64,000 nucleotides of DNA from Rattus norvegicus (Eukaryota > Chordata > Mammalia > Rodentia > Muridae). Shown here one piece after another: positions 21,263-33,735 of this stretch. How positions within the stretch are numbered: position 1 is the first letter of the stretch; the number at the start of each line of letters is the position of its first letter. Position numbers and translations under genes: made by a program. A model generated the notes under the pieces. The model saw nothing but the letters and a program-made list of their open reading frames with translations, ran no database searches and was not told the origin of the DNA. Location of the stretch: the NCBI RefSeq assembly GCF_036323735.1, contig NC_086032.1, positions 45,563,335 to 45,627,334 of the forward strand, in the 5' to 3' direction.

Positions 21263-24200
21263 AACATCTAAGAGAACAAGTTAAGTTAAGGGAAAGATGA
21301 CTTTTATGGTCTATAGCATCTGAAGTCCAAATATATCATGACTGGCACTATTATTTCTGAACTTGTGTTAAACCTCATAGTTAGCATCAGGACCATGACA
21401 AGACCCCCAAAACAGATGCTGTTTGCATCACAGCAGATAGAAAGCAGCTTGGGCAAGGAAGAACTTGAAGTCCATGTAATAATATCAGACATGTCACCAG
21501 ACTCTTACTTCCTGAAACTAGGATCTATCATCTAAAGTTTCCAGAACTTTTCAAAATAATACCACCAGTTGCAGTACAAAATTTAATACTTTATCCTGTG
21601 GCAAACACATTTGCTATTTAAATGACAGAAAACATCATAATAAAAACAAGCTATATTTTTAGAAATATCACTGGAGAAATGCTATGGCAAAGTGAGAAAA
21701 AAAAAGTACTTTTTTTTTTTTTTTTTAGCGATGATAAAGTGATCTCTCCACTTAATTTAATTTTTCAGAGGAAAGAGCTAAAGAAACAATTCCTAAGCAG
21801 GAAAAGAAATGATCAGAAAAACAATTGTTGGAAAACAAATTCTACTGCCAAATGCTTTAAAAAAATTAAGCATAAGTGATAAAAATATATTTCTCATCTT
21901 ACTAGAATCACATGCAAATGTGGTCATTGGCTGCCTCTCCTTCAGATGTCTGCACATGTCGATAATCATGAGGCTTACTTCCTAGGTCTTAACCTTCCTT
22001 GCTTTCTTCACTGTGCTCCTGTTTTTGGAGGTTTCTTCATTAATGCCTTTCATTTGCAAACTTAACATGTATGCCCTTTACACAATTCCTGTCTCCTCAA
22101 CTCACTATCTACAGCATCCTGTTCTGTTTTGTACTCATCTGCTTCCCTGCGTAATTCATTTAACTTAGGATACTGAAAAAAGTTACTTGCCCTTCCCGAG
22201 GAAGCCTCTTATTCTTTACTCGATATTCCTTTGTGTATGATGTCAATATTTATATTTTACTTTCCAGTGGTTCCTAGGTATCTGAAAATAATCTTGCCTC
22301 CCTGGGTTTTCTATCTTGATAATATACATATTGTCTCTTTTGGTAACAACTTAAATGTTATCTTGGAAATTGTTCTATTAGTTTCCTAGAACTGTAGAAA
22401 CAAAAACAACATAAACTTATTGCTCTAAAAAATATGAATTTACTGTGTTACTTCTCTATGAGTTAGCAGCCTGAGATCCTAGTGTCATCTAGGATACATA
22501 ACATGAGTTCTGGAATGGAACCTTTGCTTTTCTTTTTTAGCATTTGGTGATTGACAGATTTTGTGACTGTAGGACACCAATCTCTGCATTTGCCTTTAAA
22601 TAGCATGAAATCTCTATCTCCTGTTTTTTTTTTTTTTAAAGATGTTAACCATTGCACTAGGAACTAACTGAAACCCAAAAGTGATCCCATTTTAGATCCT
22701 CATCTTTGTTTTGTTTGAAATGGTAATATTTTCAAATAATGTCACAGGAACTGGCATTTGGTTTTAGATATCTTTTCATGAACAAAATATGATCACTGAA
22801 AGCAGCTTTAGTCCTTATCCCCAGCTTTTCTTTCTGTCACCTGAATTTTCTATGAGCATGTCATTTTATATTTCAATGACTGTCATGTTTGTTTCTGTCT
22901 TAGTATTATTTATATCACTGGCTACTTTTCCCTATAAATCACAAGTTTATAAGGACAAGCTTAGCTCATCTCTGCTGATGTAATTTTAAATAGTGTTTTG
23001 CACACAGTGAGTGATTGACAAATACTCACTTATGAATGTGACAGAATGCAATGCATTATCATGCCTAATCACTGCCTTTTCAAAAGGAACTGTCATCTAA
23101 ACTATTCTTTTCCTAATCAATTTATGTAAAATATAGGCTCAAAAAGAGAATGAAAATAAAGTATATTATAGACAGTTCTGTTGTGTTTCCATGTTTAGTA
23201 ACCAAACAGTAGTAGCATCAAGGAAGATCAATACAGATTATAGAAATTTTTCATTGTTTATAGTTTTTCCTGTTTTAAAATAATCAAACATAATTCAAAA
23301 AACTTTTATAATAAATAAAAACTATATCCTAGGAGGGAAAACCAAAAAGCAAACACTGCAACAAAGAGCGACATGCTATGGAAATGTTTAAAGGTCACAT
23401 CTTAAAGGCTGGCAGGAAGCCTCATTTATGTAGCAGGTAACTGTCATCTGAGGTGCCAGGTAGTCATAAAACTTTTTGTGGAGGTGGCATTTAATAAAAT
23501 TCAAATTTGAGTTGCAATCTAGCTTTACAAGAGCAAAGAGTCAAAGTAACCAAGTACTCATGTAAAGACACATTGGCATCCACAATCACTTACTATGCCC
23601 TGCAATTTCCATAACCTTTAAAAATTTTTCCCCTGGGATTTGCTGATAGGTAATCAAGTGTAATTTTCCTACTTCTCAATGTGTTCAGAATTTATTGGTT
23701 GATGTTGCCTAGGTGAATTCAATAACTGCCATTTATCATTTTGCAAATGTGCAATTTATTCACTTATTGTGGCATTTACATTCATGTTAGATCAGATTGT
23801 TTGATTGGAATTTCAAATCTCTAAAGCATCAATTTCATCTAGGTGAAATTATGTAAAAGCATGATTCATTTTCCAAGTAAAATCAGTCTATATTTATACT
23901 TTTATTTTATTTATCAAGAATTGACTTCCTAAGGCAACTTCTGGCAAATGTTCTTGTCCCTAGGTGTAAAGGCAATAACAGAAAGCCATTATTCACTCTT
24001 ACAATATTGTTAGGAAGCTCTGTAACAATGTTTCCCATTTTAGAGAGAATAATTTGCTTATCTAGGTCATGGCCAGACATAATTGGGACATCACATATGA
24101 ACTTGGAAAAGGCTCACAATGGTGAGGCAAAATATATAATTAAAACCATTGCATGTAAAAGAAAAAAATTACCATTTTCAAGTTGTCAGTCAGATGTCAA

Positions 24201-24594
24201 TGATAACAAAATATGTGTGGCAGAACTGCACAAACTTCTCCAGGCAATGCTGTATATTTAAAAGAATAAAAATTGCAGACAAGCCAGTATGGGGACTGGC
24301 ATCATGCATGCATTTGTCTTTCTCACTGAATGAGAAAAGGTAGCAGAGATTATTCATAAGGGAATAACCTGGGTTCAGTGAAATGTGTGATATGAGATCC
24401 ATGTTCTCTTTCACTGTTTCCTTCCATATATACCTTAATCTTACAAGCACTTGTCACTTCTTCAGATTTAAAATAAGACTATTCTTTATGCTTTCTGAAT
24501 CTTCTGTATTAGTTAAAATAGAGGGCATGTGCACCTCCTTGTGCCTTTGAAATAATTCCATCATTTAACAGTTACTCATGGAAGACATATATTG
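21263..24594. other. long unassigned AT-rich interval
   Basis: No convincing young repeat or gene in over 3 kb. 22376-22560 (AGTTTCCTAGAACTGTAGAAAC onward) faintly resembles an ancient mammalian dispersed repeat. Short T runs occur at 21710 and 22625. Confidence 0.45.
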
Positions 24595-24690
24595 TCTGGA
24601 TCTAACTGGGATTCTTAGGCTGATCTTAAAGTCATGGCAAACCTCCTGCCTCAGTTTTTCAGATACTGGGTTTATAGGCATAGGGCAGCT
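24595..24690 (-). mobile_element. B1-like SINE fragment, strongly diverged
   Basis: CTGATCTTAAAGTCATGGC followed by CTCCTGCCTCAG and ACTGGGTTTATAGGCAT is the reverse complement of the B1 body. Confidence 0.55.
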
Positions 24691-24799
24691 TAGCTAGCTT
24701 TTATGAGCTGTACTCTAATGAAACAATAGTGATGTCCTAGAACAAAAGGATTGCCTGCAGAAACTTGAAGGGTTTTCTTTGTCAGTGTGGGATATTCTT

Positions 24800-24955
24800 T
24801 TTTTAAAAAAAATTTTTATTAGCTATATTTCTTTACTTACATTTCAAAGGTTATTCCCCTTCCTGGGTTCCTGTCCATAAGGCCCTATTCCCTCCCCTCT
24901 CCCTCCCCCATACAGGTATTCCCCCTATACATCTCCCTTATTGCCCCCCCACCTT
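24800..24955 (-). mobile_element. very short L1 3' end
   Basis: Only about 155 bp of the L1 3' terminus: T-rich end, TTACATTTCAAAGGTTATTCC, then the C-rich complement of the G-rich tract. Confidence 0.8.
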
Positions 24956-25270
24956 AAATTTTGTAAAAACATGGCTTAGGTGGCAATAAAGATGTGAATG
25001 GATATATTATCGAAATCAACCTTACAAGGTCTGTTCATATGTAGGAAAAGTGGGAGAAGGAAGAAATAAAATCTGTTGTAAAAATCCCCAGACACAAGTG
25101 AGAACATGTGCTCCTTCAAATGCACAGAGGAGATGCCCATTCCATTAAACACGGTATGAACTGATTCTACTTTATTGCTGAGGGTTCAATCAGAGAATGT
25201 CAGTGGTCTGGTAAATGACATCACTAAACCAACACTTCCTCTTCCACGTAACCTTGTTTAAGTGCAATTA
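24956..25270. other. unassigned DNA
   Basis: Nothing recognised. Confidence 0.4.
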
Positions 25271-26275
25271 TGAGCCAGAAGCTGGAGAGAACCCAGATGT
25301 CCTTCAACAGAGGAATGGATACAGAAAATGTGGTACATCTACACAATGGAGTACTACTCAGCTATCAAAAACAATGATTTCATGAAATTCATAGGCAAAT
25401 GAATGGAACTAGAAAATATTATCATGAGTGAGGTAACCCAATCACAAAAAACAAAACAAAACAACAAACAAACAAACAAACAAACAAACAAAAGCATAGT
25501 ATGCACTCATTGATAAGTGATATTATGGATATTAGCCCCAAAGCTCGACTTAACCAAGATGCAATCTGCAGAACACATGAAGCTCAAGAAGAAGGATGAC
25601 CAAAGTGCAGATGCTTCACTCCTTCTTAAAAGGGGGAATAAAAATATTCATAGGAGGGGATATGGAGGCAATGTGTGGAGCAGAGACTGAATGGCCATTC
25701 AGAGTCTGCCCAACCTGGGGATCCAGCCTATATACAGCCACCAAACCTAGACAATATTGCTGATGCCAAGAAGTGCATCCTGACAGGAGCCTGATATAGC
25801 TACCTCCTGAGAGGCTCAGCCAGAGCATGACAAACACAGGCATGAATGCTAGCAGCAAACCATTGAACTGAAAACAGGGTCCCCATTGGAGAAGTTAGAG
25901 AATATAAAAGGGCTTGCAACACCAATCAACCAGAGCTTCCAGGGACTAAACCCCTACCGAAAGATACACATGGACAGACCCATAGTTGCAGTTGCATATG
26001 TAGCAGAGGATGGCCTTGTTGGGCACCAATGGGAGGAGAAGCCCTTGATCCTGCCAATGCTGGACCCCTTCCCCCAATGTAGGGAAATGTCAGGGAGGGG
26101 AGGCATGAAGAGGGTTGGTTGGGAAGGGGGAACACCCTTATAGAGGAAGAGGGAGGGAGGATGGGATAGGGAGCTTATGGCTTGAAAACTTGGAAAGGGA
26201 ATAACATTTGAAATATAAATAAAAAAATATCCAATAAAAGAAAAAGAAAAAAAAGAAAAAAGAAAAGAAAGAAAT
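25271..26275 (+). mobile_element. 5'-truncated L1: ORF2 C-terminus plus 3' UTR
   Basis: Starts in the ORF2 C-terminal region (25271-25530: the 'AGAAGCTGGAGAGAACCCAG' block to the stop region) and continues through the 3' UTR to AAATAAAAAAATATCCAATAAAAG and an A-rich tail at 26275. A (CAAA)n expansion (25441-25492) sits in the last ORF2 codons. It lies head-on against the minus-strand L1 that follows. No TSD was identified. Confidence 0.88.
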
Positions 26276-26729
26276 AATTCTTAAAATGCTGCTTACTTTT
26301 ATGAATGTATGTGCCCTTGCATTTAGAGCATAGATATTTAGGATTGAGATTTCATCTTGGTGGATTTTTCCTTTGATGAATGTGAAGTGTTCTTTCTTTA
26401 TCTTTTTTGACAACTTTTGGTTGAAAGTTGATTTTATTTTATTAGAATGGCTACTCCAGCTTGTTTCTTTGGACCATTTGTTTGGAAAGTTGTTTTCCAG
26501 CTTTTTACTCTGAGGTAGTATCTGTCTTTGTCTCTGAGGTGTGTTTCCCGTGTGCAGCAAAATGCTGGAACCTCTTTACATATCCAGTCTGTTAGTCTAT
26601 GTCTTTTTATTGGGGGAGCTGAGTCCATTAATATTAATAAATATTAAGGAATAGTGATTGTTGCTTCCTGTTATTTTCATTGTTAGAAGTGGAATTATGT
26701 TCATGTGTTTCTCTTCTTTTTGTTTAGTT

Positions 26730-26745
26730 GCAAGGAGATTCTTTT
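26730..26745. repeat. target-site duplication, left copy
   Basis: GCAAGGAGATTCTTTT, identical to 27608-27623. It lies in the ORF1-ORF2 spacer of the older L1. Confidence 0.9.
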
Positions 26746-27607
26746 TTTTTTTTTTTTTTTATTTTTTCAGCTGACTTTATTTCTAGATACTTAGCTGAAA
26801 GTGTATATTAGATATAAGAGTTTCCTGGTGGAATTTGTTGGGTTACATGTATAATATATCATATGCAAATTAAGACAATTTGATTTTTCTTTCAAATTTG
26901 CATAAAATTGATCTTTTTCAGTTGTCTCCTTGCTCTTTTTTTTTTTTAATCTTTTTTTTTTTGATGTTTCACTTTTTTTTTTTTTTATTAACTTGAGTAT
27001 TTCTTATATACATTTCGAGTGTTATTCCCTTTCCCGGTTTCCGGGCAAACATCCCCCTCCCCCCTCCCCTTCCTTATGGGTGTTCCCCTCCCAACCCTCC
27101 CCCCATTGCCGCCCTCCCCCCATAGACTAGTTCACTGTGGGTTCAGTCTTAGCAGGACCCAGGGCTTCCCCTTCCACTGGTGCTCTTACTAGGATATTCA
27201 TTGCTACCTATGGGGTCAGAGTCCAGGGTCAGTCCATGTATAGTCTTTAGGTAGTGCATTGATAAGTGGCTATTAGCCCAAATGCTTGAATTACCCTAGA
27301 TCCCTAGAACAAACGAAACTCAAGACGGATGATCAAAATGTGAATGCTTCACTCCTTCTTTAAATGAGGAAAAAGAATACCCTTGGCAGGGAAGGGAGAG
27401 GCAAAGATTAAAACAGAGACTGAAGGAACACCCATTCAGAGCCTGCCCCACATGTGGCCCATACATATACAGCCACCCAATTAGACAAGATGGATGAAGC
27501 AAAGAAGTGCAGACCGACAGGAGCCGGATGTAGATCGCTCCTGAGAGACACAGCCAGAATACAGCAAATATAGAGGCGAATGCCAGCAGCAAACCACTGA
27601 ACTGAGA
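26746..27607 (-). mobile_element. 5'-inverted L1 3' end with probable 3' transduction
   Basis: From right to left: an inverted segment (27257-27607, L1 sense on the plus strand, from the ORF2 stop to the ACTGAACTGAGA block), a junction at about 27256, the L1 3' UTR in minus orientation (27256-26973), the L1 A tail, about 205 bp of non-L1 DNA, and a second A tail (26760-26746) abutting a perfect 16-bp TSD. About 110 bp of L1 is missing between the two halves, as is usual at twin-priming junctions. Confidence 0.85.
26768..26972 (-). other. probable 3'-transduced sequence
   Basis: Non-L1 DNA between the L1's own A tail (26973-26986) and the terminal A tail. On the L1 sense strand it holds two internal A runs (26951-26962 and 26936-26947), then about 165 bp of AT-rich unique-looking DNA with an AATAAA (26776-26781) about 10-15 nt before the final A's. 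This fits readthrough of the L1 poly(A) site and use of a genomic one. Confidence 0.75.
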
Positions 27608-27623
27608 GCAAGGAGATTCTTTT
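27608..27623. repeat. target-site duplication, right copy
   Basis: Identical to 26730-26745. Confidence 0.9.
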
Positions 27624-28039
27624 CTGCTTTTTCTAGGCTGTAGTTTCCCTCCTTATGTTGGAGTTTTCTGTTTATTATCCTTTGTAGGGCTGGATTTGTA
27701 GAAAAATATTGTGTTAATTTGGTCTTGTCATGGAATATCTTGGTTTCTCCATCTATGTTAATAGAGATTTTTGCTGGATATAGTAGCCTGGGCCAGCATT
27801 TGTGTTCTTTTGGATCTGTATGACATCTTCCCAGAATCTTCTGGCTTTCATAGTCTCTAGTGGAAAGTCTGGTGTAATTCTGATAGGTCTGCCTTTCTAT
27901 GTCACTTGACCTTTTCCCCTTACTGCTTTTAATATTCTTTCTTTGTGTCATGCATTTGGTGTTTTGACTATTAAGTGAGAGGAGGAATTTCAATATTTTT
28001 AATGTCCATCTGAAATAAATTTTTGATGAACAGACTTTT

Positions 28040-30432
28040 TTTATTATTTTTTTATTAACTTAAGTATTTCTTATTTACATTTTGAGTGTTATTCCCTTTC
28101 CTAGTTTCCGGGCCAACATCCCCCTCCCCCTCCCCTACTTTATGGGTGTTCCCCTCCCCATCCTCCCTCCATTGACACCCTCCCCCCAACAATCACATTC
28201 ACTGGGGGTTCAGTCTTAGCAGGACCAAGGGCTTCCCCTTCCACTGGTGATCTTACTAGGATATTCCTTGCTACCTATGAGGTCAGAGTCCAGGGTCAGT
28301 CCATGTATAGTCTTTAGGTAGTGGCTTAGTCCCTGGAAGCTCTGGTTGCTTGGCATTGTTGTTCATATGGGGTCTAAAGCCCCTTCAAGCTCTTTCAGTC
28401 CTTTCTCTGATTCCTTCAAAGGGGATCCCGTTCTCAGATCAGTGGTTTGCTGCTGGCATTCACCTCTGTATTTGCTGTATTCTGGCTGTGTCTCTCAGGA
28501 GCGATCTACATCCGGCTCCTGTCAGTCTGCACTTCTTTGCTTCATCCATCTTGTCTAATTGGGTGGCTGTATATGTATGGGCCACATGTGGGGCAGGCTC
28601 TGAATGGGTGTTCCTTCTGTCTCTGTTTTAATCTTTGCTTCTCTATTCCCTGCTAAGGGTATTCTTGTTCCCCTTTTAAAGAAGGAGTGAAGCATTCACA
28701 TTTTGATCATCCTTCTGCAGTTTCATGTGTTCTGTGCCTCTAGGGTAATTCAAGCATTTGGGCATTAGCCACTTATCAATGAGTGCATACCATGTGTGTT
28801 TTTCTGTGTTTGGGTAACCTCACATAGGATGATATTTTCCAGTTCCAAACATTTGCCTATGAATTTCATAAAGTCATTGTTTTTGATAGCTGAGTAATAT
28901 TCCATTGTGTAGATGTACCACATTTTCTGTATCCATTCCTCTGTTGAAGGGCATCTAGGTTCTTTCCAGCTTCTGGCTATTATAAATAAGGCTGCTATGA
29001 ACATAGTGGAGCACATGTCTTTTTTATATGTTGGGGCATCTTTTGGCTATATGCCCAAGAGAGGTATAGCTGGATCCTCAGATAGTTCAATGTCCAATTT
29101 TCTGAGGAACCTCCAGACTGATTTCCAGAATGGTTTTACCAGTCTGGAATCCCACCAACAATGGAGTGTTCCTCTTTCTCCACATCCTCGCCAGCATTTG
29201 TTGTCACCTGAGTTTTTGATCTTAGCCATTCTCACTGGTGTGAGGTGAAATCTCAGGGTTGTTTTGATTTGTATTTCCCTTATGACTAAAGATGTTGAAC
29301 ATTCCTTTAGGTGTTTCTCAGCCATTCGGCATTCCTCAGCTGTGAATTCTTTGTTTAGCTCTGAACCCCATTTTTTAATAGGGTTATTTGTCTCCCAGCG
29401 GTCTAACTTCTTGAGTTCTTTGTATATTTTGGATAGAAGGCCTCTATCAGTTGTAGGATTGGTAAAATTCTTTTCCCAATCTGTTGGTTGCTGTTTTGTC
29501 CTAACCACAGTGTGCTTTGCCTTACAGAAGCTTTGCAGTTTTATGAGATCCCATATGTCGATTCTTGATCTTAGAGCATAAGCCATTGGTGTTTTGTTCA
29601 GGAAATTTTTTTCCAATGCCCATGTGTTCGACATGCTGCCCTAGTTTTTCTTCTATTAGTTTGAGTGTATCTGGTTTGATTTGGAGGTCCTTTATCCACT
29701 TGGACTTAAGCTTTGTACAGGGTGATAAGCATGGATCGATTTGCATTCTTCTACATGTTGACCTCCAGTTGAACCAGCACCATTTGCTGAACATGCTATC
29801 TTTTTTCCATTGGATGGTTTTGGCTCCTTTGTCAAAAATCAAGTGCCCATAGGTGTGTGGGTTCATTTCTGGGTCTTCAATTCTGTTCCACTGGTCTATC
29901 TGTCTGTCTCTGTACCAATGCCATGCAGTTGTTATCACTATTGCTCTGTAATCCTGCTTGAGTTCAGGGATAGTGATTTCCCCTGAAGTCCTTTTATTGT
30001 TGAGAATAGGTTTATCTATCCTGGGTTTTTTGTTATTCCAGATGAATGTGCAAATTGTTCTGTCTAACTCTTTGAAGAATTGGATTGGTATTTTGATGAG
30101 GATTGCATTGAATCTGTAGATCACTTTTAGTAAAATGGCCATTTTTACTATATTAATCCTGCCAATCCATGAGCATGGGAGATCTTTCCATCTTCCGAGG
30201 TCTTCTTCAATTTCTTTCTTCAGAGTCTTGAAGTTCTTATTGTACTGATCTTTTACTTGCTTGGTTAAAGTCACATCGAGGTACTTTATATTATTTGGGT
30301 CTATTATGAACAGTGTCATTTCCCTAATTTCTTTCTCGGCTTGTTTCTCTTTTGTGTAGAGTAAGGCTACTGATTTATTTGAGTTAATTTTATACCCAGG
30401 CACTTTGCTGAAGTTGTTTATCAGCTTTAGTA
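28040..30432 (-). mobile_element. 5'-truncated young L1 (ORF2 C-terminal half plus 3' UTR)
   Basis: A 2.4-kb copy closely similar to 54365-56770. It starts (5' end at 30432) in the reverse-transcriptase region of ORF2 and runs to a T-rich end at 28040. It is flanked by a perfect 15-bp TSD GATGAACAGACTTTT (28025-28039 and 30433-30447). The G-rich 3' UTR tract lies at about 28110-28190. Confidence 0.95.
28766..30432 (-). pseudogene. L1 ORF2 C-terminal remnant
   Basis: Begins in the RT region at the AGYKINSNKS motif, then covers the thumb and C-terminal region (WKDLPCSWIGRINIVKMAIL, ELDRTICTFIWNNKKPRI) and the Cys-rich end (CWRGCGERGTLHCWWD). Its frame breaks near 29.58 kb and 29.03 kb, and a premature stop just before the usual final Tyr codon ends it. 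It lacks the endonuclease and the FADD active site, so it cannot be functional. It was copied from an ORF2 very like that at 55-59 kb. Confidence 0.92.
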
Positions 30433-30447
30433 GATGAACAGACTTTT

Positions 30448-31249
30448 AATTTCATTGAATTTTTATTTTGCCTTTCTATTATCTGTTTTATTGACATCTC
30501 TTCTGATTTCTATCATTTTTTTTTCATTTTCCGGTTTAAAGAATTTTATTTATTCTCTTATATTATGCTAGAAACTGAAATCATTCAGTTGAGTATTTTC
30601 TTCTTCTCTAAGGTTGGAAAATAATGCTATAAATTTCTTTCTTACTATGGTATTATACACACCCCATACATTATGGCACCTTAATCTTTCATGATACATC
30701 TTTCACATGTACTATATCATCAAATCTATAAAATATATATTATAATATATATTTGTAATGCATATTTTACTATTAATTTTGATTGATCTTGTGTGACCCA
30801 TTTTGTTTGGTATGGATACTTTAAAATCTATGAAAATATATCCTATCAGGGGGGACTTTCTTTGTGAGAGAATATACATTTATATTCCCACACAGGTTTT
30901 CCTTTTTGCCAGGAGTCTATAGTATTCCATCCAGGTATTTCATCTACTAGTTCTCTTACAGGTCCATGAATAAAAGCATACACATATGGCAAATGGAAAG
31001 CCAGAAATATACAGGTTTAAGCAGAGGAAATTGAAAGGAAGAAGCTATATGCAACAAGGTTTCTATGACTGAAAATCTAGAGAAGAAAGGTTGATCCAGA
31101 AAGGAAAATGGAATTGTGGTAATCATGTGAAACCACAATCTGATGTCCATGGAGTGGAGTCTATTAGTCCACACAAATATCTGTCCAATGGTACATACCA
31201 TTGTGAACAGCATGAGTGGCATTTTGTTTGTTGCATCATGACAAAAACT
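30448..31249. other. unassigned AT-rich DNA, possibly ancient L1
   Basis: 30460-30700 (including AATAATGCTATAAATTTC) has a faint resemblance to the antisense of ancient L1 ORF2. Otherwise unrecognised. Confidence 0.35.
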
Positions 31250-31540
31250 GATTTGTGAAAGAATGACTTTGTATTGGCATATGGTTCCAGAAGACAGTCC
31301 ATAATGCCAACATGGCTTGAGCAGAAAATGGGAAGATTACTTCCGCAGCGAGAAAATGGATGTCAGACAGGGCAAACTGTATATGAAGTGAGATCATGAC
31401 ATCTTAAAACCCAGGTTGCTGGATACCCTTGCAATGCCCTACCACCTAAAGATTTCACAACCTCTCAACAAGGCAACTAACTGTGAGCTATGTATTCAAA
31501 CACCTGAGTGGTGGATATTTATCATTCAAAGCACTACAAC
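31250..31540 (+). repeat. medium-reiteration rodent repeat, second type
   Basis: CACCTAAAGATTTCACAACC, ACAAGGCAACTAACTGTGAGC and 'ATTCAAACACCTGAGTGGTGG' occur in the order seen in a common dispersed rodent repeat. It is related to 34470-34760. The family is not assigned. Confidence 0.45.
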
Positions 31541-32881
31541 CACAAAGGCTACTTGTACCAGTGTTGGAACTGCTGAAACTTGTCCATGCTGTTCAATTAA
31601 CTGAGCTCTGCGATCATCTGATTCAGGTGCTACACCCCTACCAAATTCATTAAGTGTTAGTCTATTGAATCAAACAAGAAAATTGCACTAGCCCTTTATC
31701 CATTTTATTGGCTATACTATTTTTTATTGCCAAGTCATAGATGAATATCAAGGGAGTGAGCTATTTTAAAAAAATTATAAATCTTCAGCCTCATTAGTGC
31801 AAAGAATAATACAGACGGTAGATTGGTGGGGGCTGAGATTTAGTTAAATAACCTTCTCAGCTTAGGTCCATGACTAGAGTGTGATTCACCATGAATGGTA
31901 TGAACATGAGCCAAGAAATTTTCCTCAAGGTTTTTAAAAACTAGAGTGTATCTGGGTAAATGATATTGGATTCTCACCAACATTTCAACTCAAGACAAGC
32001 AATTACTATTATTTATTGCTTTCTATTAAATTGAGTACATTGCACATGCTATGCATATTATTGGTAGTCAAAGCCAAAAGAGGAAGGCTCAAGGGAAGTT
32101 ATAGTCAGAATTAGTTACCTACAGAGTTGTATATGGCCTCCAAGCAAATAGACATGAGGACAATTGAGCTATAATATAGAAAATATCAGAAGGAAAAACA
32201 AAACACAGACCAAAAGATCTATTAGTAAGGATACATTGGAAACTCTTATATTTTCAAATGTTAAATAAACAAACAATTTTGTGAACTTTATAACTTTGTA
32301 TGAACAGGCAACTTATTTAAGGAAAAAAAGTTTCAACAATTTAGACCTTTCGGAAAACTGAATATTGTACATTTGCTATCCCATTTCCTATGTTTTAAAG
32401 ATAAAAAGTGCATTTGCTTACTTTATTATATTGTAAAACAATAAACTTGATATTTAGTTTTATTTCATGGTCTCAAATAAATGAGAAACTTAATTTATTA
32501 TAGCTATAATTTTCTGAATAATTTTCTAGGCTGTAAGCCTTCTTTTACAAATGGAATTATAAGTGTATAATTGGCAGGCAGGAAAAGATTTGGACATGTG
32601 ACAAAAATAACCTGAGGTAATTTTAGAGGGAATAGTAGCATGGCCTCAAGATATGGAAGAAACTTGTATAATCAGAGGAAAAGTCATAATAAAAATCGGA
32701 AGCCTGAGTTGACCTCAAATGCTTTCACAGGTGTTAATGAGAAAACAATCTACTTATTCCATATTACTTTTTTTTCTGTGACAAAATACACGAACAGTAG
32801 AGGTAGAAATACTAGTTATTATTTTTTTTTTGTTAGCTCTATACTACAATTGGGTAAAGTCCAACAAGGATATTATAAGTA

Positions 32882-32957
32882 CCAACAAAACAAAACAAAA
32901 CAAACCCAAAAAACAAAAACAAAAACAAAACAAAAAACAAACAAACAAAAAACCCCA
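32882..32957. repeat. (AAAAC)n A-rich simple repeat
   Basis: AAAAC/AAAC units over about 75 bp. Confidence 0.95.
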
Positions 32958-33679
32958 AACTATCTTTGCCTAAGCTTCATGCAATGACAGTAGGACAATT
33001 TCTAAGAATGAAGATGGAAATGAAGAGTGCCATTCCATCACAAAACCAGACATGACCAGGAATTACCAAATGGTGGATTTTTATAGAAAGAAGAAGAGAA
33101 ACAGCCCAATAGGGAAAAACAGTGGTCTAACAATTGCATAATCGGGACTTTGGGGCATGGGTGTTGAAGGCTTGCTCTCAGTAGTGATAAACAATTCTGA
33201 CATCATGCTTGGCTGAGTGCACACTTGGGTTTCAGTACACAGAACTCAAGTTGGCTGGCTCCCAGAGGGTCATCATTCTGTCACCATTCATTTAGAAATA
33301 CTATAGCAGAATTGAAGGAACAATTGAAAATGCAACCAGAAGGGTAGAAAACAAACTATAATAGGGTTAAAGGGGAGGACATGAAAAATATAAAGATATC
33401 AATGAAGTAATGTTCTTCCCTCATGGCAAAGTGTTAGTTTATGTATCTAGGTACTATAGTTGAAATGACTCTGGAGTCATCTAATAAGTGGTTGTGTCTT
33501 ATGTGCACAGTCTCTTTATTTTATTGGTAAAGAGGGATGCTAACTGTGCTAGCTTTCTTCTTCTAAGACAAAAACACATGACAATATTTTCATTAGGAAG
33601 AAAGGCTTATTTTTTTTTATTATTTTAGGTAGTCTTAATCAGAGGTCTCCACTGCTTTGGCCTGTGAAGTGAGTACAAC

Positions 33680-33681
<2 letters not shown>

Positions 33682-33734
<53 letters not shown>
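33682..33734. repeat. (GT)n microsatellite
   Basis: A pure GT run of 53 bp. Confidence 0.98.

Positions 33735-33735
<1 letters not shown>

Larger units (their letters stand above)
26280..27990 (-). mobile_element. older L1 fragment spanning the ORF1 end and ORF2 start, interrupted
   Basis: 26280-26729 is the N-terminal endonuclease part of ORF2 plus the ORF1-ORF2 spacer. 27624-27990 is the ORF1 C-terminal region (readable peptide pieces RLLYPAKISI, FHDKTKLTQYFSTNPALQR). Both are on the minus strand and in L1 order, split by the insertion at 26746-27607. Several frame breaks are visible. The 3' two-thirds of the element are missing, so a deletion or rearrangement removed them before or when the plus-strand L1 was placed next to it. 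Confidence 0.85.

Noticed and set aside
25271..27990. The plus-strand L1 end and the adjacent minus-strand L1 as one twin-primed element
   Set aside because: In twin priming the inverted 5' part lies on the side away from the A tail. Here the A tail of the plus-strand piece abuts the minus-strand piece.
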